NCBI RefSeq assembly: GCF_001552215.1
Contig: NZ_BCQT01000015.1
Location: 186,001 to 250,000, forward strand
Origin: Actinomadura macra NBRC 14102
GTDB lineage: Bacteria > Actinomycetota > Actinomycetes > Streptosporangiales > Streptosporangiaceae
Length of the DNA stretch: 64,000 bases
Reading direction: 5' to 3'
This document shows, one piece after another, positions 42,865 through 52,685 of the stretch; the first letter of the stretch is position 1, and each line of letters begins with the position of its first letter. The translations under genes and the position numbers were made by a program. The notes under the pieces are model-generated. The model was not told where the DNA came from, did not search any database, and saw only the letters and a program-made list of their open reading frames with translations.

Positions 42865-43986
42865 TCAGCGGGGCAGGATCGAGCGCCGCATGGGCGCCTT
42901 CACGCTCTCGCCGAGGCAGGCGATCTTCCGGAGGCCGTCGTTCCAGTCGTCCTTGAGCGGATAGATGAAGGAGTACTCCTCGGGGCCCCGACGCCCCTTG
43001 AAGATCGTCCGTTCGCTCCTGGCACAGAAGGCGTCGCCCTTCTTCTCGATCGCCTTCCGCCCCGGGAACGGGCCGGCGGGCAGGGCGTGGACGGCGAACA
43101 CCTGCACCCAGTGCGGTGTGGTGCAGGCGACCCTGCGCTGGACCGCGGAGTCGTTGTCCCACTTCCCGAAGCAGTCGCCGACGGCGATCTCCGCGAGGGT
43201 GCGGGTGCTGTCGTCGACCGTCGCGGAAAGCGGCGTGGTGAGCGAGCCGGGGCCCGTGTAGCGCAGGATGCACACGACCTCCCGGTCCCCGGCGCGCCAG
43301 GCACTGCCGTCGGGCTGGAGGGAGTAGAGATCCAGGTCGTCGGAGTGGCGGCTCTTGCGCACCCAGGCGAGCCGCTCCTGACACACCTCGGTGGCCTGGA
43401 GGATCGTCTCCCGCTCACCAGGGTACGGTCCGTCCGCGAGCCGGCTCTTGGCGGCGACCTCGCCGTCATGCGGACGGGCGCACGGCAGCGCCGTGACCAG
43501 GCGGTCGCTGGTGTCCCCGCTGAACCCGGTGAAGCAGTCCCCGACCCGCAGTGTCGCGATGAACACCTTGCCGCTGCCACGGATGTGACCCGCCTCGTCA
43601 CGGTCCGCCGAGAACAGCGAGCCGATGGCCAGGGCCAGGCCGAGCACCCAGATCACCACCCACAGCGCGCAGGCGGCGAGGCCACCGAACGCCAGGCCCT
43701 TGCCCGTCTCCCCACGCCGCGCGATCTGTACCAGCGCCGCGATGCCGAACCCGATCGCGAGCGGCACCAGCCCGAGGAGCCCGATGACCAGCGTGACGAT
43801 CGCGAGCCTGTTCGTCCGCGGGATCAGGTCCGGCGGGTGCCCGTCCACGGCGAAGTGCGTTTCGGCGAAGCGGGGGGACGGTGGGGGCGGTGGCCCATCA
43901 GGAGCGGGAGGGGCGGGTACGGGCGCTTGCGGTAGGACCCAGCCGGGTGCGGGCTCGGGGTTCTCCGGGAGGTCGTCGGTCGTCAT
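42865..43986 (-). CDS. DUF4190 / septum-formation domain membrane protein
   Basis: A 373-residue protein starting at ATG 43986, overlapping the upstream gene stop (ATGA). Residues 1 to about 50 are Pro-rich; about 55 to 120 form the DUF4190 region with two hydrophobic helices (LAIVTLVIGLLGLVPLAIGFGIAAL and LAACALWVVIWVLGLALAIGSLF). The exterior has two Septum_form-type modules, each with the pattern VGDCF ... PC(A)RPHDGEV ... GPYPGE, with paired Cys (VGDCFTGF, CARPHDGEV and GDCFGKW, ACTTPHW). The Septum_form name comes from Pfam; a direct septation role is not proven. Paralogue of the adjacent gene. Confidence 0.8.
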   Translation of the reverse strand: MTTDDLPENPEPAPGWVLPQAPVPAPPAPDGPPPPPSPRFAETHFAVDGHPPDLIPRTNRLAIVTLVIGLLGLVPLAIGFGIAALVQIARRGETGKGLAFGGLAACALWVVIWVLGLALAIGSLFSADRDEAGHIRGSGKVFIATLRVGDCFTGFSGDTSDRLVTALPCARPHDGEVAAKSRLADGPYPGERETILQATEVCQERLAWVRKSRHSDDLDLYSLQPDGSAWRAGDREVVCILRYTGPGSLTTPLSATVDDSTRTLAEIAVGDCFGKWDNDSAVQRRVACTTPHWVQVFAVHALPAGPFPGRKAIEKKGDAFCARSERTIFKGRRGPEEYSFIYPLKDDWNDGLRKIACLGESVKAPMRRSILPR

Positions 43987-45083
43987 CCCGGCGTCACCGA
44001 CCGGTGCAGGAGGCCCTTCTTCGCCGTGACGACGCAGACGGCCTTGTGCGTCCCCTCGTCCCACACCTGCGAGTTCGGGGGCACGAACCCTCCGAGGAGC
44101 TCGACCGGCGGAGGGTTCGTCCGAAACGCCGCCAGCATGAGCCTGCGGCAGCCGGCGCCGGCCATGCGCTCGACCGGCACCTCACCGGGATAGGGGCCGG
44201 CGGGCAGCCTGTGGACGGCCAGCACCTCGTGCCGGTGGGGCTCGAAACACGCGACCGTCGGGGCGAGGGCCACGAACCCTCTCCAATCGGAGATGCAGTC
44301 GCCCGGCCGTAGTTCCGCCAACGTCCGCAGGCTCGGGTCCAGGGTGGTCTCCAGCGGCGCCCTGAGCGGCTCCGGACCGGTGTAGCGCAGGAGACACCGT
44401 ACGTCCCGCTTCCCGTTCTGCCACGACTCCCGGTCGGGCTCGCTGGTGTACCCCGTGAAAGATCCGGGCAGGCGGGTCTTCTCGAACCTCTTGTGCCACC
44501 CCTTGCACGCCTCGGTGGCATCGAAGATCATCTTCTGTGCGCCGGGGTAGGGCCCGTCCGGCAGCCGCTTCTGTTCGACGAGCTCGCCGTCATGGGGACG
44601 CGAGCAGGGCAGCGCCATGACCTTGGCGTGCGGCGCCGTCTCCCTGAACCCGACGAAGCAGTCGCCCACGTGCAGTGACGTCACCGGGATCATGCCGCTT
44701 CCGGTGATCCGTCCCGAGCCGTCCCGCTCGGGGCCGGAGGAGGAGCCCACGGTCACGGACACGGCCGCGCAGGTCAGCGCCAGGATGGTGATCCCGCTGA
44801 GCGCGGCGACCACCACGGGCCGGTTCAGCCGGCGCCCGGGGGAGTCGTCCACGATCGGCGGAGCGGGGATGGCGGACGGGGCCTGTGCGTCGGGCGGAAC
44901 CCAACCCGGAGGCCCGGAAAGGCCGGATGGCGACGTCTGACCAGGGCGACGATCGCGAGTGTGGTCGTCCGGCGCGGCACCGGCGCGTGAGGCCCGCCCG
45001 GCGGCGGGTACCAGGCCGTCTGCCCGTGCGGGGGTGGGGTGCGGCTCCTCCGGGAAGTGGTCGGAATCCGGTGGTGTGGTCAC
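43983..45083 (-). CDS. Septum-formation domain membrane protein, paralogue
   Basis: A 366-residue protein; GTG at 45083 (TTPPDSDHFPEEP) chosen although no clear ribosome-binding site is near. Residues 1 to about 85 are Pro/Asp-rich; a single membrane helix follows (VVVAALSGITILALTCAAVSVTVG). The exterior repeats the VGDCF ... PCSRPHDGEL ... GPYPG module (VGDCFVGF) and a second GDCISDW ... VACFEPHRHEVLAVHRLPAGPYPG. It lacks the DUF4190 double-helix region of the neighbour (42865-43986), so the two arose by duplication with a different anchor. The genes overlap by four bases and are probably co-translated. Confidence 0.78.
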   Translation of the reverse strand: MTTPPDSDHFPEEPHPTPARADGLVPAAGRASRAGAAPDDHTRDRRPGQTSPSGLSGPPGWVPPDAQAPSAIPAPPIVDDSPGRRLNRPVVVAALSGITILALTCAAVSVTVGSSSGPERDGSGRITGSGMIPVTSLHVGDCFVGFRETAPHAKVMALPCSRPHDGELVEQKRLPDGPYPGAQKMIFDATEACKGWHKRFEKTRLPGSFTGYTSEPDRESWQNGKRDVRCLLRYTGPEPLRAPLETTLDPSLRTLAELRPGDCISDWRGFVALAPTVACFEPHRHEVLAVHRLPAGPYPGEVPVERMAGAGCRRLMLAAFRTNPPPVELLGGFVPPNSQVWDEGTHKAVCVVTAKKGLLHRSVTPG

Positions 45084-45221
45084 CTCGGGGACGCTATTGA
45101 GGGCTTCCGACAAAAGCCGCAAGTTTCGCAAAGTTTGTAGTCAAGTTGTGATCATGGACCGTGACAGCCCTGGCCGGGTTCCGTGGCCGGGGTGTCCCGG
45201 CCACGGGCCCTGCACCGCCGG

Positions 45222-47108
45222 CTATGCCAGCGGCGGCTGGTGCTCGTCGCTCTCCGCCCTGATCACCTGCATGACCGCGTTGATCAGCGCGAGGTGGGTG
45301 AACGCCTGCGGGAAGTTGCCGAGGTGCCGGCCGGTGTGCGGGTCGATCTCCTCGGCGTACAGCTGCAGCGGGCTCGCATACGACAGCAGCTTCTCGCACA
45401 GTGCCCGCGCCCGCTCGAGCTCACCGATCATCACCAGGGTGCTGACCAGCCAGAACGAGCAGATCGTGAAGGTGCCCTCCTCCGACTCGAAGCCGTCGTC
45501 GGTCTCGGTCGCCCGGTACCGCAGGACGAGGTCGTCCTCCGACAACTCGTCGGCGATGGCGAGGACGGTCTCGCGCACCCGCTTGTCGTCGGCGGGCAGG
45601 AAGCCGAGCAGCGGGATCAGCAGCGCCGACGCGTCCAGGGTCGTCGCCCCGTAGTGCGCGGTGAACACGCCCCGCTCGTCCAGCGCGTTGGCCAGCACAT
45701 CGGCGTGGATCTCATCGGCCGCGGCCTGCCAGCGCAGCGCCCGGTCCTGGTCGCCGCGGACGCGGGCGAGGCGCGCGCCGCGCTCGGCCGCCACCCAACA
45801 GAAGATCTTGGACGAGGTGAAGTGCTGCGGCTCCCCGCGCACCTCCCACATGCCGCAGTCGGGCGTCCGCCAGTTGGCGAGGGCGTCCTCGACCTGCTTG
45901 ACGACGATCTTCCAGAGCCGGTCGTCGAGCCGGTCCCGCTTGCGCACGAACAGGTAGATGGAGCCGATGATCGCGCCCCACACGTCGTGCTGGGCCTGCA
46001 TGTACGCCTCGTTGCCGATGCGCACGGGACGGGCGTTGTCGTAGCCGGACAGGTGCTCCAGCGTGGACTCGGGCAGCTCCTCCCGCCCGTCCAGCCCGTA
46101 CATGATCTGCAGCTTGCCCTCGGCGGCCTCGGCCACGTCGGTGATGAAGTAGAAGAAGTCGTTGGCCTCCCAGTCGTAGCCGAGGGTGTAGAAGGCCCAA
46201 AGCGCCATCGTGGAGTCGCGGATCCAGGTGTAGCGGTAGTCCCAGTTCCGGTCGCCGCCCGGCGTCTCCGGCAGCGAGGTCGTCGCCGCGGCGGCCACCG
46301 CACCGGACGGCGCGAACGTCAACCCCTTCAGGGTCAGCGCGCTGCGTTGCAGGTGGCTGCGCCACGGATGGTCGGGGAACCGGCCGCGGTCCAGCCAGTG
46401 CTGCCAATGGTGGACGGTCCAGACGAGCCGCTCCTGCGCCTCCTCGTAGCTGGACGGCGCCTCGTGCTCGCTCCACGACAGCGCGACGAAGCGCGCCTCG
46501 CCCTGCTTCAGCAACGTCCTCGACGTCGCCAGCGACCCCTCGAAGCCCACGTTCATGTCGGTGCTGAGGCGCAGCCCGATGCCGTTCCCGCGCGCGACGG
46601 CCTCGTGGTACCCGGCGCCGGTGTGCTCCCAGCGGGCCGGTGTCTGGCCGTAGTCGAACACCGGCATGCAGTCGAGCCTGACCTGGACCTGCCCGTTCAC
46701 GCACCGGACCATCCGGAGTAGGACGTGGTCGGCGTCGTAGTCGGTGGGCGCCCTGCGATGGGTGTGGGACCGTTCGGTCTCGTGGTGCCAGGGCCCCATG
46801 AGCAGCGCGTCGGTGACCACGAGCCAGCCGCCGTGCACCCACCAGGTGGTCTCCATCACCATCGTGCCCGGGATGTAGCGCTGCGCGGCCGGCACCTCCA
46901 CGCCCGCCGGGCCGACCCGGAAGTAGCCGGCGTCCCGGTCCAAGATCGAACCGAACACGCTGGGCGAGTCCATCCTGGGCAGGCACATCCACTCGATGTT
47001 GCCGCTGGGGGCGACCAGCGCGGTCGTCTCGCAATCGGACAGGAATCCGAAATCGGCGATGGGGGCGAACGGATCTCCCGCCCGGCCGCCGGCGACCTTC
47101 GGCCTCAC
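45222..47108 (-). CDS. GH15 family glycosidase (trehalase/glucoamylase-like)
   Basis: A 628-residue (alpha/alpha)6-barrel enzyme. GTG at 47108 follows GGGAGGTGAGG. Early motif: IADFGFLSDCETTALVAPSGNIEWMCLPRMDSPSVFG, typical of GH15 beginning with the glucoamylase N-terminal domain. The barrel has YRYTWIRDSTMALWAFYTLGY (substrate-binding), and the catalytic-acid region EEGTFTICSFWLVSTLVMIGE. The mycobacterial members act as trehalases, so trehalose breakdown is a candidate function, but glucoamylase or other oligosaccharide hydrolysis cannot be excluded. It has no signal peptide and is divergent from ppdK. Confidence 0.9.
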   Translation of the reverse strand: MRPKVAGGRAGDPFAPIADFGFLSDCETTALVAPSGNIEWMCLPRMDSPSVFGSILDRDAGYFRVGPAGVEVPAAQRYIPGTMVMETTWWVHGGWLVVTDALLMGPWHHETERSHTHRRAPTDYDADHVLLRMVRCVNGQVQVRLDCMPVFDYGQTPARWEHTGAGYHEAVARGNGIGLRLSTDMNVGFEGSLATSRTLLKQGEARFVALSWSEHEAPSSYEEAQERLVWTVHHWQHWLDRGRFPDHPWRSHLQRSALTLKGLTFAPSGAVAAAATTSLPETPGGDRNWDYRYTWIRDSTMALWAFYTLGYDWEANDFFYFITDVAEAAEGKLQIMYGLDGREELPESTLEHLSGYDNARPVRIGNEAYMQAQHDVWGAIIGSIYLFVRKRDRLDDRLWKIVVKQVEDALANWRTPDCGMWEVRGEPQHFTSSKIFCWVAAERGARLARVRGDQDRALRWQAAADEIHADVLANALDERGVFTAHYGATTLDASALLIPLLGFLPADDKRVRETVLAIADELSEDDLVLRYRATETDDGFESEEGTFTICSFWLVSTLVMIGELERARALCEKLLSYASPLQLYAEEIDPHTGRHLGNFPQAFTHLALINAVMQVIRAESDEHQPPLA

Positions 47109-47423
47109 AACCTCACCTCCCTGAACCATCATTCCCTCTCTCGCTCGATGGGTACGTCACGGCGGGCGGAGTGTCCCCGCCCGCCCGTCCCGCCCTTCCG
47201 CCACCTGAGGACGGCGGACTGGATTAGACCACTATCCCGGCTCTGAGCTGCGCAGATGCCGTCTCGGCGACGGGGCGCCGAGCAAGTCCCGACTTCGCGG
47301 GTACAGTCCGGGCAAACAGGGCAGCGAACCCGCCGCCGCCTGGGAGAACGCGACGCCGCGCGTTCCCGACGGTACGGGTTCGGCACTGTCGCTGGGTGGA
47401 ACCGGAGCGAGAAGGAGCTCCCC
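47109..47423. other. Intergenic region, GH15/ppdK, divergent
   Basis: A 315-base divergent promoter region. It holds C/G-rich stretches (GTCCCGCCC) and, at 47411-47417, the ppdK ribosome-binding site GAAGGAG. I see no recognisable operator, hairpin or small gene. Confidence 0.5.
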
Positions 47424-50162
47424 GTGGCGAAGTTCGTGTACGACTTCACTGAGGGAAACAAGGACCTCAAGGATCTGCTGGGCGGCAAAGGCGCCAACCT
47501 GGCCGAGATGACCAACCTCGGCCTGCCCGTGCCTCCCGGGTTCACGATCACCGCGGAGGCGTGCCGGCACTATCTCGAGCACGGGAACCCGCCCGAGGGC
47601 CTGGCGGAGGAGGTGGACCGGCACCTCGCCGCGCTGGAGGCGGCGATGGGCAAGCGGCTCGGGCAGAGCGATGACCCGCTGCTGGTCAGCGTCCGCTCCG
47701 GCGCCAAGTTCAGCATGCCCGGGATGATGGAGACCGTCCTCAACGTGGGGCTGAACGACGAGTCCGTGCACGGCCTCGCCGCGCAGTCGGGCGACGAGCG
47801 GTTCGCGTGGGACTCCTATCGGCGGCTGATCCAGATGTTCGGCAAGACCGTCCTGGACATCGACGGCGACCTGTTCGAGGACGCCGTCGAGGCCGCCAAG
47901 GACGCGCTCGGCACCAAGGACGACGCGGACCTGCGCGCCGAGGACTACCGGGACCTCGTCGAGCGGTTCAAGGCCATCGTCCGCGAGCGGGCGGGACGGG
48001 AGTTCCCGTCCGACCCGCGCGAGCAGATGGATCTCGCCGTCCGGGCCGTCTTCGAGTCCTGGAACGCCCCCCGCGCCATCCTGTACCGCAGGCAGGAGCG
48101 CATCCCCGTCGACCTCGGCACCGCCGTGAACATCTGCTCGATGGTCTTCGGCAACCTCGGCATGGACTCGGGGACGGGCGTCGCCTTCACCCGCGACCCC
48201 GCGTCCGGGCAGCAGGGCATCTACGGCGACTACCTGCAGAACGCGCAGGGCGAGGACGTCGTCGCCGGCATCCGCAACACGGTGCCGCTGATCGAGCTGG
48301 AGCGGATCGACAAGGGCTCCTACGACCGGCTCCTTGAGATCATGGAGACGCTGGAGAACCACTACCGCGACATGTGCGACATCGAGTTCACGATCGAGCG
48401 CGGCAAGCTGTGGATGCTCCAGACCCGGGTCGGCAAGCGGACGGCCGCCGCCGCGTTCCGCATCGCCTGCCAGCTCCACGACCAGGGGCTCATCGACGCC
48501 GACGAGGCGACCCGCCGCGTCACCGGCGACCAGCTCGCCCAGCTCATGTTCCCGCGCTTCGCGGCCGGCGACCAGAGTACGGACGCCGAAGCCGCCGGCG
48601 AGGGCGTCAGGAAGCTCACCAAGGGCATGAACGCCTCGCCGGGCGCGGCGGTCGGGAAGGTTGTGTTCACCACCAAGCGGGCCGTGGAACTGGCCGCGCA
48701 GGGCGAGGACGTCATCCTCGTCCGCCGCGAGACCAACCCCGACGACCTCGCCGGGATGGTCGCGGCCAAGGGCGTCCTGACGTCGCGCGGCGGCAAGACC
48801 TCGCACGCCGCCGTCGTCGCCCGCGGCATGGGCAAGACGTGCGTGTGCGGCGCGGAGGAACTGGAGGTGGACGTCAAGGGCGGGCAGTTCACCGCCCCCG
48901 GCGGTGTCACCGTGAACGAGGGCGACGTCATCTCCATCGACGGCTCGTCCGGCGACGTCTACCTCGGCGAGGTACCCGTCGAGGACTCGCCCGTCGTCCG
49001 GTACTTCGAGGGCGAGCTGGCCGCCGGCGACGGCGACGAGCTGGTCACGGCCGTCCACCGGGTCATGGCGCACGCGGACGCGCGCGCCGCGCTGAACGTC
49101 CGCGCCAACGCCGACAACCCCGAGGACGCCGCGCGGGCCCGCCGCTTCGGCGCCGCCGGAATCGGGCTGTGCCGTACCGAACACATGTTCCTCGGCGACC
49201 GGCGCCGCCTCGTCGAGGAGCTCATCCTGGCCGAGGACGGCGACCAGCGGCAGGCCGCGCTGGACGCCCTCGAACCGTTCCAGAAGCAGGACTTCGAGGG
49301 CATCTTCGAGGCCATGGACGGGCTGCCGGTCACGATCCGGCTCATCGACCCGCCGCTGCACGAGTTCCTCCCCGACATCACCGAGCTGTCGGTCAAGGTG
49401 GCCCGTGCCGGCGACGGCGCGGACCCGCAGGACCGGAGACTGCTCGACGCAGTCACCCGACTGCACGAGCAGAACCCTATGTTGGGACTGCGGGGCGTGC
49501 GGCTCGGTTTGGTGATTCCCGGACTGTTCGCGATGCAGGTTCGAGCGATCGCCGAGGCGGCCGCGGCGCGGCGCCGGGCGGGCGGCGACCCGCGTCCGGA
49601 GATCATGATCCCGCTCGTGGGCGCAGTCCAGGAACTGGAGGCCGTCCGCGACGAGGCTCGCGACATCCTGGACGAGGTCAAGCGGGCCACCGGGGTGGAC
49701 GTGCCCGCGCTGATCGGCACCATGATCGAGCTGCCGCGGGCGGCGCTGACCGCCGGGCAGATCGCCGAGGCCGCCGAGTTCTTCTCCTTCGGGACGAACG
49801 ATCTCACCCAGACCACCTGGGGCTTCTCCCGCGACGACGTCGAGGCCGCGTTCTTCTCCCGCTACCTGGAGCTCGGAATCTTCGGCGTGTCCCCGTTCGA
49901 GACCCTCGACCGGGACGGCGTCGGGCGGCTCGTCCGCATCGCCGCCGAGGAGGGCCGCAAGGCCAGGCCCGGCATCAAGCTCGGCATCTGCGGCGAGCAT
50001 GGCGGCGATCCGGACTCGGTGCACTTCTGCCACGAGGTGGGCCTGGACTACGTGTCCTGCTCCCCGTTCCGCATCCCGGTGGCCCGTCTGGAGGCCGGCC
50101 GCGCCGCGATCGAGGCGGCCGGCGCGGCGAACGGGGCCGCAGGGGGAAGCGACAGCCGCTGA
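47424..50162 (+). CDS. ppdK: Pyruvate, phosphate dikinase
   Basis: A 912-residue enzyme that interconverts pyruvate, ATP and Pi with PEP, AMP and PPi. It has the ATP-grasp N-terminal domain (KFVYDFTEGNKDLKDLLGGKGANLAEMTNLGLPVPPGF), the phospho-His swivelling domain with the catalytic His in SRGGKTSHAAVVARGMGK, and the PEP-binding TIM barrel (MIPLVGAVQEL, LGICGEHGGDPDSV with the catalytic Cys). GTG at 47424 with GAAGGAG just upstream. The domain order and length are normal. It may run in the gluconeogenic direction. Confidence 0.97.
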   Translation: MAKFVYDFTEGNKDLKDLLGGKGANLAEMTNLGLPVPPGFTITAEACRHYLEHGNPPEGLAEEVDRHLAALEAAMGKRLGQSDDPLLVSVRSGAKFSMPGMMETVLNVGLNDESVHGLAAQSGDERFAWDSYRRLIQMFGKTVLDIDGDLFEDAVEAAKDALGTKDDADLRAEDYRDLVERFKAIVRERAGREFPSDPREQMDLAVRAVFESWNAPRAILYRRQERIPVDLGTAVNICSMVFGNLGMDSGTGVAFTRDPASGQQGIYGDYLQNAQGEDVVAGIRNTVPLIELERIDKGSYDRLLEIMETLENHYRDMCDIEFTIERGKLWMLQTRVGKRTAAAAFRIACQLHDQGLIDADEATRRVTGDQLAQLMFPRFAAGDQSTDAEAAGEGVRKLTKGMNASPGAAVGKVVFTTKRAVELAAQGEDVILVRRETNPDDLAGMVAAKGVLTSRGGKTSHAAVVARGMGKTCVCGAEELEVDVKGGQFTAPGGVTVNEGDVISIDGSSGDVYLGEVPVEDSPVVRYFEGELAAGDGDELVTAVHRVMAHADARAALNVRANADNPEDAARARRFGAAGIGLCRTEHMFLGDRRRLVEELILAEDGDQRQAALDALEPFQKQDFEGIFEAMDGLPVTIRLIDPPLHEFLPDITELSVKVARAGDGADPQDRRLLDAVTRLHEQNPMLGLRGVRLGLVIPGLFAMQVRAIAEAAAARRRAGGDPRPEIMIPLVGAVQELEAVRDEARDILDEVKRATGVDVPALIGTMIELPRAALTAGQIAEAAEFFSFGTNDLTQTTWGFSRDDVEAAFFSRYLELGIFGVSPFETLDRDGVGRLVRIAAEEGRKARPGIKLGICGEHGGDPDSVHFCHEVGLDYVSCSPFRIPVARLEAGRAAIEAAGAANGAAGGSDSR

Positions 50163-50255
50163 ACGCCTGGTCCCCGCCACGAGGAGTGCAGAAAGTGGCG
50201 GGGACAACACGCCAGACTTGTGAACTTCGCGCGCGCGCCGGACCATCTAAGTAAC

Positions 50256-51074
50256 GTGGCCAAGGCGATGACGGTGGAAGTGGAGTTGCCGGACCTGGAA
50301 CCGGACGAAAAGGACGAACGCCCGCGTGTACGGGGTCGCGGGCGCGGCCGGCGCGAGCGGCATAGACGCTCGCTCTGGTTCACGATCCCGGTGAGCATTC
50401 TCACCGGCCTGATCGCGATAGCGGTACTGACACCGCTGACCGTCGGGGCACGGATCTGGCACCAGGCCCGGCAGGACGAGCGACCCCGGTCGGACGCGAT
50501 CATCGTGCTCGGCGCCGCCCAGTACAACGGCGTCCCGTCCCCGACGCTGCAGTGGCGGCTCCAGCACGCGCTGGACCTCTACCGCGCCGGGGTGGCACCC
50601 GCGATCGTCACCGTGGGAGGCAAGGCCCCCGGCGACAACTTCACCGAGGCCGAGTCCGGCCGCCGGTGGCTGGTGCAGAGGGGCGGGGTGCCGGCCGCGA
50701 AGGTCGTCGCGGTGCCGGTCGGCCGCGACACGCTGGAGAGCTTCGAGGCGGTCGGCAAGGAGTTCCGGCGGCTGCACTGGTCGTCCGGTGTGATCGTCAC
50801 CGATCCGTGGCACGGCCTGCGCTCCAAGCGGATGGCCGAGGCCAACGGCATCAAGGCCGCCGCCTCGCCGACCCGCAGCGGCCCGAGCGTGCAGACCCGT
50901 GACACGCAGTTCCACTACATCGTCCGAGAGACGGGCGGTTACCTCTCATACGTCCTGCTGGGCAAGAGCGTGAAGACGCCCAGCGAGACGATCAAGATCA
51001 TCCATGGTGACCCGGCGAAGAGCGGCACGCCGACCGGCCCGACCGGTGCGCCTACCGGGACGCCCCATCCGTGA
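50256..51074 (+). CDS. SanA/ElyC/YdcF-family (DUF218) membrane protein
   Basis: A 272-residue protein with one N-terminal membrane helix (LWFTIPVSILTGLIAIAVLTPLTVG) and a soluble DUF218 domain. Signatures are ERPRSDAIIVLGAAQYNGVPSP, QHALDLYRAGVAPAIVTVGGKAPGD, SFEAVGKEFRRLHWSSGVIVTDPWHGLRSKRM. The family has an SAM-like or nucleotide-binding fold; SanA affects cell-envelope vancomycin sensitivity in enteric bacteria. Start uncertain: GTG at 50256 (chosen), ATG at 50268 or GTG at 50220. The C-terminal tail is Pro/Thr/Gly-rich. It precedes dgt by 60 bases. Confidence 0.85.
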   Translation: MAKAMTVEVELPDLEPDEKDERPRVRGRGRGRRERHRRSLWFTIPVSILTGLIAIAVLTPLTVGARIWHQARQDERPRSDAIIVLGAAQYNGVPSPTLQWRLQHALDLYRAGVAPAIVTVGGKAPGDNFTEAESGRRWLVQRGGVPAAKVVAVPVGRDTLESFEAVGKEFRRLHWSSGVIVTDPWHGLRSKRMAEANGIKAAASPTRSGPSVQTRDTQFHYIVRETGGYLSYVLLGKSVKTPSETIKIIHGDPAKSGTPTGPTGAPTGTPHP

Positions 51075-51134
51075 CGCGAACACCTTTCTCGAAGGTCATC
51101 TCAACGTCACCGTGGGCGCCTATTCTGGAAGCAC

Positions 51135-52424
51135 ATGACCCACTACCCTTACCGCGGCCAGGCCGCGCACGGCTACACCGCGCACGACCGCAGGCGCTGG
51201 GCGCCCGAGCCGCCCAAGCGCCGCGACCGCACGGCATTCGAGCGTGACCGCGCCCGTGTCCTGCACAGCGCAGCCCTGCGCAGGCTCGCCGCCAAGACGC
51301 AGGTGGCCTCGCCCGGCGCCGATGCCGGCGCCGACACCGTGCAGAGCCTGCGCACCCGGCTGACCCACTCCCTGGAATGCGCACAAGTGGGCCGCGAGCT
51401 GGGCAAATCCCTCGGGTGTGACCCCGACCTCGTCGAGACGGCGTGCCTGTCCCACGACATCGGCCACCCGCCGTTCGGGCACAATGGCGAGGCCGCGCTG
51501 GATGTCGTCGCCCGTGACTGCGGCGGGTTCGAGGGCAACGCGCAGAGCCTGCGCGTCCTGACCCGGCTCGAACCCAAGTCCTTCGCGCCGGACGGACCAC
51601 CCCTCAACGGCCGCAGCGTAGGTCTCAACCTCACCCGCGCTGCACTTGACGCGGCGATGAAGTACCCCTGGACCGAGACCGAGGCCGTCAACGGGAAGTT
51701 CGGCATCTACAGCGATGACGTCGACGTGGCGCGCTGGGTCCGCGGTGACGCCGCACCCGGCCGCACCTGCTTCGAGGCGCAGGTCATGGACTGGAGTGAC
51801 GACGTCGCCTACTCCGTCCACGACCTTGAGGACGCGCTGGTCGCCGGGCACATCGACTTCGCCCGGCTCGCCGACCCCGCCGAGCGTCGGCTCGTCGCCG
51901 CCACCGCGATCAAGCTGTACTGCGCCGACGCCGACCTGGCCGAACTGGAGGAGCGCTTCGCCGCGCTGCTCGCCGAGCCGTGCTGGCCCGACCGCTTTGA
52001 CGGTACGCCCCGCAACCTCGCCGCTCTCAAGAACCTCACGAGCACCCTGATCGGGCGGTTCTGCCTGGCCGCCGAGACCGCGACCCGCGATGCCTACGGT
52101 GACCGCCCGCTGACCCGGTACGCGGCGGAGCTGATCGTCCCGCGCGAGCAGCGGCTGGAGAACGCCCTGCTCAAGGGCATCACGGCGCACTACGTGTGGA
52201 TCAGCCACGAGGAGGTCAGGGCCCGGCAACGGACGCTGATCACCGAGCTGGCCGAGATGATGCTCGCCGGCGCGCCCGGCACGCTCGATCCCGGCTTTCG
52301 TGCCGCGTTCACCGACGCCGAGGACGACGCGGCCCGGCTGCGCGCCGTCGTCGACCAGATCGCCTCCCTGACCGACCTGTCGGCCATGGCCCGGCACGCG
52401 ATGCTCGGCGACCGGATCCGCTGA
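51135..52424 (+). CDS. dgt: Deoxyguanosinetriphosphate triphosphohydrolase-like protein
   Basis: A 429-residue HD-domain enzyme that hydrolyses dGTP (or other dNTPs) to deoxynucleoside and tripolyphosphate. Metal ligands are in RTRLTHSLECAQVGRELG, CLSHDIGHPPFGHNGE, and AQVMDWSDDVAYSVHDLED. DNA-recognition is helped by the C-terminal HTH-like region. ATG at 51135. In most actinomycetes it lies upstream of dnaG; here a flavoprotein gene follows instead, so the canonical order is broken. Confidence 0.94.
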   Translation: MTHYPYRGQAAHGYTAHDRRRWAPEPPKRRDRTAFERDRARVLHSAALRRLAAKTQVASPGADAGADTVQSLRTRLTHSLECAQVGRELGKSLGCDPDLVETACLSHDIGHPPFGHNGEAALDVVARDCGGFEGNAQSLRVLTRLEPKSFAPDGPPLNGRSVGLNLTRAALDAAMKYPWTETEAVNGKFGIYSDDVDVARWVRGDAAPGRTCFEAQVMDWSDDVAYSVHDLEDALVAGHIDFARLADPAERRLVAATAIKLYCADADLAELEERFAALLAEPCWPDRFDGTPRNLAALKNLTSTLIGRFCLAAETATRDAYGDRPLTRYAAELIVPREQRLENALLKGITAHYVWISHEEVRARQRTLITELAEMMLAGAPGTLDPGFRAAFTDAEDDAARLRAVVDQIASLTDLSAMARHAMLGDRIR

Positions 52425-52450
52425 CCCGTCCCGTCGGAAAGGGCCGCGGC

Positions 52451-52475
52451 AAGCAGGATAAGCAGGATAAGCAGG
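52451..52475 (+). repeat. 9-bp tandem repeat after dgt
   Basis: AAGCAGGAT repeated 2.8 times (25 bases), 27 bases past the dgt stop. Imperfect repeats of ACACACCGGTCTG type follow at 52537 and 52556. Part of the string of 3'-end repeats in this half of the window. Confidence 0.7.
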
Positions 52476-52685
52476 GCCGGCGAACGCCCTCGACGCGCCG
52501 GTCTTTCCTATCGACACGCTCGCGGGACCCTGCAACACACCGGTCTGCCCTTACGACACACCAGTCTGACGCTTCGGTGCACGCTCGAAAAGCCCGGCGC
52601 GCGCCTCGACGCGCCCGACGCCGACCCTTGTCTCCCCGGAAGGGCCGCTGTAGTGATAGCAAGAAGTCATCTACAGGAGGTCGCC

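Noticed and set aside
47232..50246. A 1004-codon minus-strand frame antisense to ppdK
   Set aside because: Composition typical of a shadow frame; ppdK on the plus strand has complete catalytic motifs.
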